Source: Alloalcanivorax dieselolei B5
GTDB taxonomy: Bacteria > Pseudomonadota > Gammaproteobacteria > Pseudomonadales > Alcanivoracaceae
Direction of reading: 5' to 3'
Assembly (NCBI RefSeq): GCF_000300005.1
Contig: NC_018691.1
Coordinates: forward strand, 4,359,001 to 4,423,000
DNA: 64,000 nt
The first letter of the stretch is position 1, and each line of letters opens with the position of its first letter. The notes under the pieces were generated by a model, which had not been told where the DNA came from, ran no database searches, and was given only the letters and a program-made list of their open reading frames with translations. Below, piece by piece: positions 17,330-26,798 of the stretch. Made by a program: the position numbers and the translations under genes.

Positions 17330-18226
17330 TCAGGCCCACCCACGGCGTCGGCTGCCGCGGGACCACCACCAGGCACCCACCAGATCCGCCAATAGCCGCT
17401 GGGTGCGGCCAGCGCGGTCCAGGGACGGGTAGAACTCGGCGATTTCCAGGATCCGGCAGCGGTCCGGATCCACCCTCCGACACAACGCCTGGCACAAGGC
17501 CGAACCATTGAGGCCACCGACCACAGGCGTGGCCACCGCTGGCGCCTGACGCGGATGGATGGCGTCCAGATCGATGCTGATTCCATAGTGCTCGCAGTGC
17601 CGGTCCAGGTAAGCCAGCGCTCCGTCCAAAGCCCCGTCGATGCCGTCACGGCGCACCCGGGCCGCCTGAATCACTCGGACATTCAGGCGCTCCATGGCTT
17701 CCTGTTCGGCACGCTCATAACTGCGCACCCCGAACAGACACAGTGCTTCCGGCCGCAACCGGCAACGGCCGGGCATCAGCGACGCCAGTGACGGATCCGC
17801 CAGCCCCAGCAACGCCGCCAGCGGCATGCCATGCACATTGCCCGAAGGGGTGGTCATGAAGGTATGGCAATCCAGATGGGCATCGATCCACAGCAGTCCG
17901 AAGCGGCGCTCACCGACCGCCGCCATGGCGGCGTCCCACACCGCCATGGCGTTGGCGTGATCGCCGCCGAGCACGAACAATGGCCGGCCGCTGCTCAGTT
18001 CGTTGTACACGCCGTCCCGAAGTCTGCTCAGGTAATCGGCCAGAGCGGGCGGGCCGGACGCGTTGTCCGGTGGCGTTAAACAGCCGCGCCAGTCCAACGT
18101 CAGACCATGGCGCTGCCGCAGTCTTCGCCACAACGGCGTCAAGCGGATATCTCCGGGCCGCCAGGGCCTTTCCGGTCGCCGCCCACCCAGATAGGACGGC
18201 GCCGCCAGCGCGGGTAACGACAACAT
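17330..18226 (-). CDS. Arginase/agmatinase-family ureohydrolase
   Basis: A 298-residue binuclear manganese enzyme fold. All metal motifs are visible: GGDHANA, DAHLDCHT and SIDLDAIHP. The family hydrolyses guanidino compounds, and the neighbouring ornithine cyclodeaminase argues for arginase rather than agmatinase. ATG 18226 (MLSLPALAAP) is chosen because the 42-residue upstream extension to 18352 overlaps the putA start region and looks non-coding. It converges with the OCD gene (7 bp apart) and diverges from putA. Confidence 0.85.
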   Translation of the reverse strand: MLSLPALAAPSYLGGRRPERPWRPGDIRLTPLWRRLRQRHGLTLDWRGCLTPPDNASGPPALADYLSRLRDGVYNELSSGRPLFVLGGDHANAMAVWDAAMAAVGERRFGLLWIDAHLDCHTFMTTPSGNVHGMPLAALLGLADPSLASLMPGRCRLRPEALCLFGVRSYERAEQEAMERLNVRVIQAARVRRDGIDGALDGALAYLDRHCEHYGISIDLDAIHPRQAPAVATPVVGGLNGSALCQALCRRVDPDRCRILEIAEFYPSLDRAGRTQRLLADLVGAWWWSRGSRRRGWA

Positions 18227-18350
18227 GGCCAATCCTCGCCGAAACCGCCCGTCGCGGTTATCCTCAAAACAGACGTGACTCTTTTCGCACGCCCCGTTGC
18301 CATCAGCATACCCTGTTGCTGGCACCATGGAGAGCCTGGAGATCGACACC

Positions 18351-21300
18351 ATGATCCCACCGCTTGCCGACCTGCCCGACCCCGGCCCCGACCTGGCCCC
18401 GTTGCGGGCGCTTCATCTGGCGGATCAGAACACACTGATCGCCGACCTGTTGCGCTCTCTGCTGCCCGATCCGCAGCTCGCCGAAGCGGACCGGCAGGCC
18501 ATCGCCGCCGAATGCCAGTCTCTGGTGGAGGCGGCCCGCGCCGCCCGCCCGGCCCTGTTCGAGCAGTTCCTGCACAGCTGGCGCCTGAATTCCCGCGAGG
18601 GCCGCCTGCTGCTGACGATGGCGGAGGCTCTGCTGCGCATTCCCGACGCCGATAACGCCAACGATCTGATCCATGACTTGCTGACCCGCGGCGACTGGAA
18701 CCTGCCGGACGACGACGCTCCGACATTGATACAGATCGCCGCCCGCGGCCTGTCCCTGTCAGCCCGCTGGCTGGAACAGGATGAAAGTCTTCCGGATGCC
18801 TGGCATGGGCTGCGCCGGCGTCTCGGAGATCCGCTGTTCCGCCGCGCTCTGGTACAGGGCGTGCAACTGATTGCCCGTCAGTTCGTGCTCGGCGAAACCC
18901 TGCCACAAGCTCTGCGGCGCCGTGATCCATCGCTGCGTTATTCCTTCGATATGCTCGGTGAAGCAGCGCAGAGCGATGCCGAAGCCAAGCACTACCATCA
19001 CCAGTATCGCCAGGCCATCGAAGTGCTCGCCGGTCAGGACCCGGGCCTGCCGGTGCTGGCCCGGGACGGCATCTCCATCAAGCTGTCCGCGCTCCATCCC
19101 CGTTTCGAATTCGCCCAGTGGGCGACCGTGCAGGAGCAATTGTGGCCGCGCTTGCAGGATCTGGTGTCCCGCTCCGCCGCCATCGGCATTCCGGTAACCC
19201 TGGACGCGGAAGAGGCGGACCGCCTGGAGATCGGTCTGCGTCTGTTCGGGCAAGCCCTCGCCCTGCCGGAAGTAGCTGATTGGCAAGGGCTGGGCGTGGC
19301 GATGCAGGCCTACCAGAAAAGGGCCCCGGCGGTGATCGACTGGCTGGCCGATCGGGCGCGCGAACATAATCTGAAATTGCCAGTGCGACTGGTGAAAGGG
19401 GCGTACTGGGACACCGAGATCAAGCTGGCTCAACAGCAGAGCCTGTGTGATTACCCGGTCCATACCCGTAAAGTGCATACCGACATCAGTTACCTGGCCT
19501 GCGCCAAACGACTGCTGTCCGAACCAAAGTGTTTTTATCCGCAATTCGCCACGCACAATTGCCACACCCTGGCCTGGCTGCATCATCATCTGGACGGCTT
19601 CACCGGCGACGCCGAATTCCAGCGGCTGGCGGGCATGGGCGAAGCCCAGCACCGGGTCTTCGCTGAACGGCACGGCTATCCACTGCGCCTGTACGCACCG
19701 GTGGGCCCGTTTAATACGCTGCTGCCCTATCTGGTCCGGCGTCTGATGGAAAACGGCAGCAGCCAGTCCTTCGTCAATTTGCTGTTGGATGAACACATCG
19801 CGGCGGAACAGTTGGCGGTGGACCCTACCCTGAACTGGCGTCCTGCCCGGGAACAACCACAGGAATTGCTACCACCACCAGAACGGTTCGCGCCCCGCCA
19901 GGTACCGACGCCACCTTCACTGACCGACCCTGACGTTCTGCATTCATTACGGCAATCCCTGCATCAATGGCACGATCACCGCTGGCGCGCCGGAGCGTCG
20001 AACGATCAGCCCCGGCCTCGCCACAGCCCCGCCGACGGCCGCGAACTCGGAGAAGTTTTCCTTGCCGACGCTGACACGGTCCATCAGGCCTATGCCCAGG
20101 CGCGGGAGGCCTTCGTGGATTGGAGCCACCGGCCAGTGTCGGAACGAGCGGACATCGTGCGACGTTTCGCCGGTTTGCTGGAACAGCATCAGTCGGAACT
20201 GCTTTATTTGCTCATGCTGGAAGGGGGCAAGACCTTCGCCGACGCCTTCGCCGACTGGCGCGAAGCCCATGATTTCTGCGGCTACTACGCGCAACAGGCG
20301 GAGACACTGCAGGGGACACCGCTGGTCCTGGAGCATGTCAGCGGTGAGGCCAATCAACTGACCTGGCATGCCCGTGGCGTCTTCCTTTGCATTAGTCCCT
20401 GGAATTTTCCGCTGGCGATTTTTTGCGGGCAGGTTCTCGCGGCACTGGTCAGTGGCAACACGGTACTGGCCAAGCCGGCTTCCGACACACCCTTCATCGC
20501 CTGGCGGGCGGTGCAACTGCTGCACGAGGCGGGCGTGCCAGAGGCGGCGCTGCATTTCGTCGGTGGCGCGGCCAGCCAAATCAGCGACGCGCTGCTTAAC
20601 GATTCTGCCCTCGCCGGAGTAGCGGTGACCGGAAGCACCGCCACCGCGAAACATATCGAACGCACCCTGGCCGCCCGTGACGGTCCCCTGGTGCCGCTGA
20701 TCGCCGAAACCGGCGGGCTCAATGTCCTGATCGCCGACAGCTCCGCCCTACCTGAGCAACTGGTTCGGGATGTACTGACCAGCGCCTGTACCAGCGCCGG
20801 GCAGCGCTGCTCCGCCCTGCGGGTGCTGCTGGTGGAGGACACCTTGCTTGACCGCCTGTTGCCCAAACTCGAGGGCGCCATGGCATCCCTGAAAATGGGC
20901 CATCCCGCCTTGCTGGCCAGCGACGTCGGGCCGGTCATCAATGCCGGCGCCCGAGATCAACTGGAGCAGGCCCGTGCTGAGCTGCGCCGTCACGCTCGCT
21001 GGAGCGCGGTCACGCCGGAAGTTGACCCGGCTCTTGGCGCACAGGGATTCTACGTGGCGCCGGAAGCGGCGCTGGTGGACTGGGAACACCTGCCTGAAGA
21101 AGAAATTTTCGGGCCGCTGCTGTACATCGCCGCCTGGCGTCACGATGAGCGGGACAAAGTGATCGACTACATCGAGCGCACCGACTACGGCCTCACCCTG
21201 GGCATTCACAGCCGCATCCAGGCGCACATCGATGACTGGGTGGAGCGAGTCCGCGTCGGCAACCTGTACATCAACCGTAACCAGATCGGCGCCGTACCCG

Positions 21301-21458
21301 GCTGCCAACCGTTCGGTGGCGAACGCCTCTCCGGCACCGGCTTCAAGGCTGGCGGCCCGCACTACCTGATGCGCTTCTGCACCGAACGGGTGGTCACCGA
21401 CAACCGCTCGGCCCTTGGCATCGATCCGGAACTGGTGAATCTGGGAGACGGCCCCTAG
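18351..21458 (+). CDS. putA: Bifunctional proline dehydrogenase / L-glutamate-gamma-semialdehyde dehydrogenase
   Basis: About 1035 residues. The N-terminal half is the FAD-dependent proline dehydrogenase barrel (SIKLSALHPRFE, RLVKGAYWD, FATHNCHT). The C-terminal half is the aldehyde dehydrogenase with SPWNFPLAIF, Glu in AETGG and the nucleophile region SACTSAGQRCSALR. It oxidises proline to glutamate with channelled pyrroline-5-carboxylate. The ribbon-helix-helix DNA-binding domain of the 1300-residue E. coli type is absent, so this is a short, non-regulatory PutA. ATG 18351 has GGAG at a good distance; ATG 18327 is an alternative. Confidence 0.95.
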   Translation: MIPPLADLPDPGPDLAPLRALHLADQNTLIADLLRSLLPDPQLAEADRQAIAAECQSLVEAARAARPALFEQFLHSWRLNSREGRLLLTMAEALLRIPDADNANDLIHDLLTRGDWNLPDDDAPTLIQIAARGLSLSARWLEQDESLPDAWHGLRRRLGDPLFRRALVQGVQLIARQFVLGETLPQALRRRDPSLRYSFDMLGEAAQSDAEAKHYHHQYRQAIEVLAGQDPGLPVLARDGISIKLSALHPRFEFAQWATVQEQLWPRLQDLVSRSAAIGIPVTLDAEEADRLEIGLRLFGQALALPEVADWQGLGVAMQAYQKRAPAVIDWLADRAREHNLKLPVRLVKGAYWDTEIKLAQQQSLCDYPVHTRKVHTDISYLACAKRLLSEPKCFYPQFATHNCHTLAWLHHHLDGFTGDAEFQRLAGMGEAQHRVFAERHGYPLRLYAPVGPFNTLLPYLVRRLMENGSSQSFVNLLLDEHIAAEQLAVDPTLNWRPAREQPQELLPPPERFAPRQVPTPPSLTDPDVLHSLRQSLHQWHDHRWRAGASNDQPRPRHSPADGRELGEVFLADADTVHQAYAQAREAFVDWSHRPVSERADIVRRFAGLLEQHQSELLYLLMLEGGKTFADAFADWREAHDFCGYYAQQAETLQGTPLVLEHVSGEANQLTWHARGVFLCISPWNFPLAIFCGQVLAALVSGNTVLAKPASDTPFIAWRAVQLLHEAGVPEAALHFVGGAASQISDALLNDSALAGVAVTGSTATAKHIERTLAARDGPLVPLIAETGGLNVLIADSSALPEQLVRDVLTSACTSAGQRCSALRVLLVEDTLLDRLLPKLEGAMASLKMGHPALLASDVGPVINAGARDQLEQARAELRRHARWSAVTPEVDPALGAQGFYVAPEAALVDWEHLPEEEIFGPLLYIAAWRHDERDKVIDYIERTDYGLTLGIHSRIQAHIDDWVERVRVGNLYINRNQIGAVPGCQPFGGERLSGTGFKAGGPHYLMRFCTERVVTDNRSALGIDPELVNLGDGP

Positions 21459-21468
21459 ACTGGATCTC

Positions 21469-21939
21469 ATGAGCGATACCAAAACCCTGCTGATCGTGGC
21501 CCATGCGCCCTCGCCCAACACTCGCAAACTGGTGGACGCCGCCCTGCGCGGCGCCGGCCATGACGACATCGAGAATGTCCGCGCGATCTGGAAACCATCG
21601 CTGGAAGCCGGCCCCGATGACGTGATGGCCTGCGATGCCATTCTGCTCGGCACCACCGAGAATCTGGGCTACATGAGCGGCGCGCTGAAGGACTTCTTCG
21701 ATCGTACCTACTACGCCGTACTGGAACACAAACAGGGACTGCCCTGCGCGCTTTATATCCGCGCCGGCCACGACGGCACCGGCACTCGCCGCGCCATCGA
21801 ATCCATCGTCACCGGCCTGCGCTGGAACTGGGTGCAGCCGCCGCTGGTCTGTCGGGGCGATTGGCAGGATGCCTTTGTGAACCAGGTGGAGGAACTGGGG
21901 CTGTATCTGGCCGCCGGTCTGGACAACGGCATTTTCTGA
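21469..21939 (+). CDS. Flavodoxin-like NAD(P)H-dependent oxidoreductase
   Basis: A 156-residue flavodoxin-fold protein. The N-terminal phosphate loop AHAPSPNTRKL and the LGTTENLGYMSGALKDFFDRTYYAV segment resemble FMN-binding reductases and flavodoxins. It starts 10 bases after the putA stop, so it may be co-transcribed with putA, but a metabolic link is not evident. Confidence 0.75.
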   Translation: MSDTKTLLIVAHAPSPNTRKLVDAALRGAGHDDIENVRAIWKPSLEAGPDDVMACDAILLGTTENLGYMSGALKDFFDRTYYAVLEHKQGLPCALYIRAGHDGTGTRRAIESIVTGLRWNWVQPPLVCRGDWQDAFVNQVEELGLYLAAGLDNGIF

Positions 21940-21966
21940 GTCGCCGAGACGGTCCGGGGGCTGGCT

Positions 21967-22599
21967 TCAGATAACGGTAAAGGCCCCGGGCAGATGCTGG
22001 CGCAGGGTGAGCAGGTTTTCCTCGCGCACGTCCATGTCACCGAAGCAATTGGCGACGGTGCCGGTATAGCGCAAACCGTCCGCCTGAATCGCCTCGGCGG
22101 TGAGGATGGCGTGATTGATGCAGCCGAGTTTCATCCCCACCACCTGGATCACTGGCAGGGACAGTTCCATCGCCAGGCCGGCGAGCATTTCGCGATCGTT
22201 CAAAGGCACACGCCAGCCGCCGGCGCCTTCCACCAGAATCAGATCCGCCGGATGGCTGCTGATCGCGCCACGTACATAGCCGGCCAGTTGGGCCAGGGTG
22301 ATCCGGCGCCCTTCCTGTTGCGCGGCAATGTGTGGCGCGATGGCGGCTTTCAACGCCACCGGGTTGACCACGTCATAGGGCAGTTGCACCGATGAGGCCG
22401 CCATCAGGTTGACGGCGTCGTCGTTGCGCAACCCTTCCTCTGTGTCCTCGCAGCCCGCCGCCACCGGTTTCAGCCCGTAGCAGCTCAGCCCGGCCTCCCG
22501 GGCCCGTTCCAGCAGCCGGCAACTGACCCAGGTCTTGCCCACTTCGGTATCGGTGCCGGTGATGAAGAACACCCCTTTCAGGGCCGGTAACGCGGGCAT
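21967..22599 (-). CDS. bioD: Dethiobiotin synthetase
   Basis: A 210-residue ATP-dependent carboxylase-cyclase that closes the ureido ring of biotin. The P-loop GTDTEVGKTWVS (13-24) and VEGAGGWRVPL are diagnostic. The start ATG overlaps the bioC stop (TAATG), so translation is coupled. Last gene of bioBFHCD. Confidence 0.95.
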   Translation of the reverse strand: MPALPALKGVFFITGTDTEVGKTWVSCRLLERAREAGLSCYGLKPVAAGCEDTEEGLRNDDAVNLMAASSVQLPYDVVNPVALKAAIAPHIAAQQEGRRITLAQLAGYVRGAISSHPADLILVEGAGGWRVPLNDREMLAGLAMELSLPVIQVVGMKLGCINHAILTAEAIQADGLRYTGTVANCFGDMDVREENLLTLRQHLPGAFTVI

Positions 22600-23444
22600 T
22601 AGCGCATCTCCTTGCTGGCATGCAGAAACAGCACCCGCCAGGTCAGCGGCAGACCGTCCCGGGTGCGCAGGGTTTCGTAGGCGTCAAGCATGGCACGAAA
22701 AGCACGCTTGCCGGTGAGACCGCCACCACCACCCTGCACATGATCGGCCCCGGTGGCCTTGAGGGTACGGGCTATGGCACGCACGTCGGGGTAGTGCTGG
22801 GTCACCGTCAGGGTTTGCTGGGTTATCGTGGATAATCCTTCCGTGGCCAGGGCATCGTGCCATTGCACCATGGTCGGCAGATCATTGACGTGGGGGCGGC
22901 GATCCGCCGCTTTCCAGCTCTCGGACAGCTCCCGCAGGGAGTCCCGCAACGGCACCGCCAGCAACAGGTGACCATCGGGAACAAGCACCCGTCCGGCCTC
23001 GGCCACCACCACCGCCGGATCACACCATTGCAGGGCAAAGCTGGAAAACACCAGCCCCAGGGACTGGTCCGGCAGCGGCAGGGCTTCGGCATCGGCACAC
23101 ACCGGTGAAAACAGCCGCCCGGTACGACCGCGCTGGGACGCTTCCTGAAGCATGGCCGGCGCCAGATCCAGGGCCAGCCAGCGCACTTCATGCCAGCGAT
23201 CCTGTTGCTGCCGGCTCAACGGCGCCGTGGCGCAGCCCAGATCCGCCGCCCGCGGTATCGGCAGAGACTCAGGCGCCATGGCCAGAAGGCTGCGGGCACA
23301 GGACAGTTGCAGCACCGCGTGAGCGTCATAACTGGCCGCGGCTCGGCCGAACTGGCGCCCTACCGCCCGTTTGGTGGCCGTGGACGAGGTGACGGCGGGC
23401 TCATGCCCAACGGATGAATTAAAAGCAGAAGACATTACGGTCAT
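22599..23444 (-). CDS. bioC: Malonyl-ACP O-methyltransferase
   Basis: A 281-residue SAM-dependent methyltransferase that methylates malonyl-ACP to disguise it for pimelate synthesis. Motif I is DLGCATAPLS, and VFSSFALQWCDP is the later methyltransferase block typical of BioC. The start overlaps the bioH stop as TAATG. An internal ATG three codons in (MSSAF) is also possible. Confidence 0.93.
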   Translation of the reverse strand: MTVMSSAFNSSVGHEPAVTSSTATKRAVGRQFGRAAASYDAHAVLQLSCARSLLAMAPESLPIPRAADLGCATAPLSRQQQDRWHEVRWLALDLAPAMLQEASQRGRTGRLFSPVCADAEALPLPDQSLGLVFSSFALQWCDPAVVVAEAGRVLVPDGHLLLAVPLRDSLRELSESWKAADRRPHVNDLPTMVQWHDALATEGLSTITQQTLTVTQHYPDVRAIARTLKATGADHVQGGGGGLTGKRAFRAMLDAYETLRTRDGLPLTWRVLFLHASKEMR

Positions 23445-24274
23445 TACCCGTCGGCGGCGTCGGCGACGATGCCGTGACGCCGATAAAAATCGAGAACCAC
23501 GGCGGAGAAGCGCTCCGGCGCGGATAGAAACGGTACATGGGACACCCGCTCGATCACCGCGGTTTCCCCGTGCTCATTCAGCAGCGGGCGGATGTCATCC
23601 ACCAGCGTCACCGGCACGATATTGTCACGTTCACCGAACACCATCAGCAGGGGCTGACTCAGCGCCGACAGGGCCGCGCGCAGATCGGTGTCCGCCAGAA
23701 TCACCAGCCCTTCGATCAGCGCCCGACGAGCCGGCAGGCCGCAAAAATAGAGAATCTCCTTGAGCCGGGCAACGTCCTCGCGCATGTTCTCGCTGTCTTT
23801 GCAGTTGAGCGCCAGAAAGCGCACCAGCGTGCCCTCGAAATCCTCTTCGCAGACCTCGGCGAAGGTGCGCAGAATCTCCGGGCGCATGGCCCGCGGCCAG
23901 TCGTCGGCGCGGGTGAAACGCGGCGTGGTCGCCACCGTCACCACCGAGGCCACCCGTTCGGCATGACGTTGCGCCAGATTCAGCGCCACCAGCCCACCCA
24001 GGGACCAACCCAGCACATGGGCCCTTTGCGGCATTACCGAGGCAATCCGGTCGGCCAGAAAATCCAGCGTGTACTCGTCGTTGGGCAACGGACTCTGGCC
24101 CATGCCCGGCAGGTCCACCACGGTCACCCGGAAGTCCTCAAGCAGGGCCGGCACGATGTCATCGAAGACAATGGCGTGCAGCCCCCAGCCGTGGACCAGC
24201 ACCAGGTCCTCGGCCTGTTCACCGGCCTCGCCGGTACAGCGATAGGTATTATGGAAGGGGATGAGACTGGGCAT
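23444..24274 (-). CDS. bioH: Pimeloyl-ACP methyl ester carboxylesterase
   Basis: A 276-residue alpha/beta hydrolase that removes the methyl group once pimeloyl-ACP is made. The triad is the nucleophile in GWSLGG (Ser91), Asp in FGERDNIVP and His in VSHVPF. HGWGLH holds the oxyanion loop. Unlike E. coli, where bioH is remote, it sits inside the operon. A 93-bp gap containing a repeat-like sequence separates it from bioF. Confidence 0.93.
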   Translation of the reverse strand: MPSLIPFHNTYRCTGEAGEQAEDLVLVHGWGLHAIVFDDIVPALLEDFRVTVVDLPGMGQSPLPNDEYTLDFLADRIASVMPQRAHVLGWSLGGLVALNLAQRHAERVASVVTVATTPRFTRADDWPRAMRPEILRTFAEVCEEDFEGTLVRFLALNCKDSENMREDVARLKEILYFCGLPARRALIEGLVILADTDLRAALSALSQPLLMVFGERDNIVPVTLVDDIRPLLNEHGETAVIERVSHVPFLSAPERFSAVVLDFYRRHGIVADAADG

Positions 24275-24290
24275 GGGTTATTTCATCCTG

Positions 24291-24398
24291 ACGCTGGCAC
24301 GCAAATACAAAAACCGGGCGTCCCGAACCTGCTTCATGGTGGTGGCCTCCTTGATCTTGTCCTGTCCTCAGCGTGCCGGCGTGTAAGCGTGTTGCGTG
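24291..24398. repeat. Inverted-repeat-bounded element at the bioF 3' end
   Basis: ACGCTGGCACGC (24291-24302) on the plus strand and GCGTGTTGCGT (24387-24397) are the same two words that bound the 31789-31917 element, in the same order and orientation and about 110 bp apart. The right arm lies inside the bioF 3' end and encodes its last residues. Confidence 0.4.
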
Positions 24399-25543
24399 CA
24401 GGCGGCCTCAAGACTCATTAGCAGCCTGTCCACATCCGCCTCCTCATGGGCAGCGGAGAAGGTGATACGCAGGCGCGCCTGCCCCTCGGGCACGGTCGGC
24501 GGCCGGATCGCGCTGATCAGCAGACCGTTGTCGCGCAGGCGCCGGCTCAGGGCCAGAGCATCGGCGTCCTCACCCACCAGCAGCGGCTGAATCGGCGTCT
24601 TCGAGTCCATCAGGGCATAACCCAGTTCGGCCGCGCCGCGCCGGAAACGCTGAACCAGTGCCGTCAGTTTTTCCCGGCGCCAGCTTTCCCGGCGCACGAT
24701 GTCCAGGCTGGCCAGGGTGGCGGCGGCCACCGCCGCCGGCATGGCGGTGGTGTAGACGTAAGTGCGGGCGAATTGTATCAGGGTTTCGATCAGTTCGTCG
24801 GAGCCGGCCACGAAGGCGCCGGCGGTGCCCAGAGCCTTGCCCAGCGTGCCCATATAGACCGGCACCCGGTCCTGCACGCCCTGATGCCAGAGCGAGCCGC
24901 GCCCGGCGCCGTCGAGCACGCCGAGGCCATGGGCATCGTCCACCATCAACCAGGCATCATGGGCCTCACAGGCGTCCAGATAGGCGGGCAAGGGCGCCTC
25001 GTCGCCATCCATGCTGAACACGCCGTCGGTGATCACCAGCTTGCGGGCCGCATCGCTGCGCGCCAGCAGGCTGGCCAGGGCATCCGGCTGGTTATGGGCG
25101 AAACGGCGGGAGCGGGCGCCGCTGAGTTGGCCGGCGTCCAGCAGCGAAGCGTGGTTAAGGCGGTCCTGAAATACCGCGTCACCCCGGCCGACCAGAGCGG
25201 TCACGGCCCCCAGATTGGCCATGTAGCCATTGGAGAACAACAGCGCCCTCTTCCGCCCGCAATGCTCCGCCAGCGCTTCTTCCAGAGCCTGATGCGGGCT
25301 CTGATGGCCGCACACCAGATGGGAGGCGCCACTGCCCACTCCCCACTGATCGGCGGCATCGCGGAACGCGGCGACGATACGCGGATCACCGGCCAGGCCG
25401 AGGTAGTCGTTGGAACAGAAGTTGAGGAATTCCCGGCCGTCCACCACGGCGGTACGCCCGCAGGAGGAATGCATCAGCGGTGGCGTGCGATAGCGGTGTT
25501 GGGCGCGGCGTTCCGCCAGCCGCGCCCGCAGATCGAACCCCAT
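24368..25543 (-). CDS. bioF: 8-amino-7-oxononanoate synthase
   Basis: A 391-residue PLP enzyme condensing pimeloyl-ACP (or -CoA) with alanine. Conserved blocks are [11 protein letters not shown], the PLP Asp/His region [11 protein letters not shown] and the Schiff-base Lys in TLGKALG. ATG 25543 lies 5 bases after the bioB stop; a TTG at 25558 would overlap bioB. The last about ten residues (TQHAYTPAR) are encoded by a repeat-like sequence also found at the gltD-hemE junction, so the natural C-terminus may have been changed. Confidence 0.94.
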   Translation of the reverse strand: MGFDLRARLAERRAQHRYRTPPLMHSSCGRTAVVDGREFLNFCSNDYLGLAGDPRIVAAFRDAADQWGVGSGASHLVCGHQSPHQALEEALAEHCGRKRALLFSNGYMANLGAVTALVGRGDAVFQDRLNHASLLDAGQLSGARSRRFAHNQPDALASLLARSDAARKLVITDGVFSMDGDEAPLPAYLDACEAHDAWLMVDDAHGLGVLDGAGRGSLWHQGVQDRVPVYMGTLGKALGTAGAFVAGSDELIETLIQFARTYVYTTAMPAAVAAATLASLDIVRRESWRREKLTALVQRFRRGAAELGYALMDSKTPIQPLLVGEDADALALSRRLRDNGLLISAIRPPTVPEGQARLRITFSAAHEEADVDRLLMSLEAACTQHAYTPAR

Positions 25544-25547
25544 GGGG

Positions 25548-26717
25548 TCAGGAGTCAAGCGTGGCGCCGGCGGTGGGCCGGCCGGTGTCGCGGTCCAGTA
25601 CGTGCTTGGCGGGGCGTTTGCTCATCGCGTCGTAAAACAACCCCTGTTCCTCTCCTTGTTCCTCCGCTTGCTGCTCCGCCACCTGGGCGCGCAGCGCCTC
25701 TTCGTGGGCTTCGTCGGAGGCTTCGTGGCGCGGATCCAGCGGGTGGATGCCGAGACGTTGGAACAACTGCCGGTCGTGGGTCGCTTCCGGGTTATCGGTA
25801 GTGAGTAGTCGCTCACCGTAGAAGATGGAATTGGCGCCGGCCAGGAAGCAGAGCGCCTGAGCCTCGTCATGCATCTCCTGACGCCCGGCGGACAGCCTCA
25901 CATAGGACTCTGGCATCAGAATACGGGCCACCGCCACGGTACGCACGAATTCGAGCGGATCCAGATCATCCACGTCCGCCAGCGGCGTGCCCTCGATTTT
26001 CACCAGCATGTTGATCGGCACGGATTCCGGATGGTGCGGCAGATTGGCCAGTTGCTGCAGCAGACCGACCCGGTCATCGCGGTTCTCGCCCATGCCGATG
26101 ATGCCGCCACAACAGACTTTCATGCCGGCGTCCCGCACATTCGCCAGGGTGTTCAGACGGTCATTGTAGGTGCGGGTGGTGATCACCTGGCCGTAATATT
26201 CCGGCGAGGTATCCAGGTTGTGGTTGTAGTAGTCGAGGCCGGCCTCGGCCAGATTACGGGCCTGATTGTCATCGAGCATGCCCAGGGTCATGCAGGTTTC
26301 CATGCCCAGCGCCTTCACCTGACGCACCATGTCCAGCACATAGGGCATGTCCTTTTCCCGCGGGCTGCGCCAGGCCGCGCCCATGCAGAACCGGGAAGCG
26401 CCTTTGTCCCGCGCCGCTTTGGCCTCTTCCACCACCCGCGCCACTTCCAGCAGCTTTTCCTTTTCCAGCTCGGTGTTGTAATGACCGGACTGGGAGCAAT
26501 ATTTGCAGTCTTCCGGGCAAGCGCCGGTCTTGATCGACAGCAGTGTGCTCACCTGAACCGCGTTGGGGTCGAAGAACTCACGGTGCACGGTGGCGGCGCG
26601 AAACATCAGATCATTGAACGGCAGGGCAAACAGGGCTTCGATCTCACCCCGATGCCAGTCATGGCGTACAGCGGTTCGGGAAGAAGTCGTCTGGGCGTTG
26701 GCGGCGGCTACGGTCAT
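25548..26717 (-). CDS. bioB: Biotin synthase
   Basis: A 389-residue radical-SAM enzyme inserting sulfur into dethiobiotin. The CxxxCxxC cluster is CPEDCKYC (Cys67, Cys71, Cys74), and downstream [12 protein letters not shown] and RLSAGRQEM are typical. The C-terminus carries a Glu/Gln-rich extension ([14 protein letters not shown]) beyond the usual end, of no known role. First gene of the operon, behind a BirA-type operator. Confidence 0.96.
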   Translation of the reverse strand: MTVAAANAQTTSSRTAVRHDWHRGEIEALFALPFNDLMFRAATVHREFFDPNAVQVSTLLSIKTGACPEDCKYCSQSGHYNTELEKEKLLEVARVVEEAKAARDKGASRFCMGAAWRSPREKDMPYVLDMVRQVKALGMETCMTLGMLDDNQARNLAEAGLDYYNHNLDTSPEYYGQVITTRTYNDRLNTLANVRDAGMKVCCGGIIGMGENRDDRVGLLQQLANLPHHPESVPINMLVKIEGTPLADVDDLDPLEFVRTVAVARILMPESYVRLSAGRQEMHDEAQALCFLAGANSIFYGERLLTTDNPEATHDRQLFQRLGIHPLDPRHEASDEAHEEALRAQVAEQQAEEQGEEQGLFYDAMSKRPAKHVLDRDTGRPTAGATLDS

Positions 26718-26765
26718 GCTGGTTCTCCTTCTTGAGATCCCAAAGGCTAGGCAGCCCCGGACACC

Positions 26766-26798
26766 CTGTCAACCATGAAACATTTCCAAAGTTTACAT
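26766..26798. promoter_or_regulatory. BirA-type biotin operator
   Basis: On the minus strand ATGTAAACT, 15 bases and GGTTGACAG match the BirA operator TTGTAAACC-N15-GGTTTACAA at 7 of 9 positions in each half, with the expected spacing. It lies 49 bp before bioB and runs over the first codons of comF. Confidence 0.65.
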
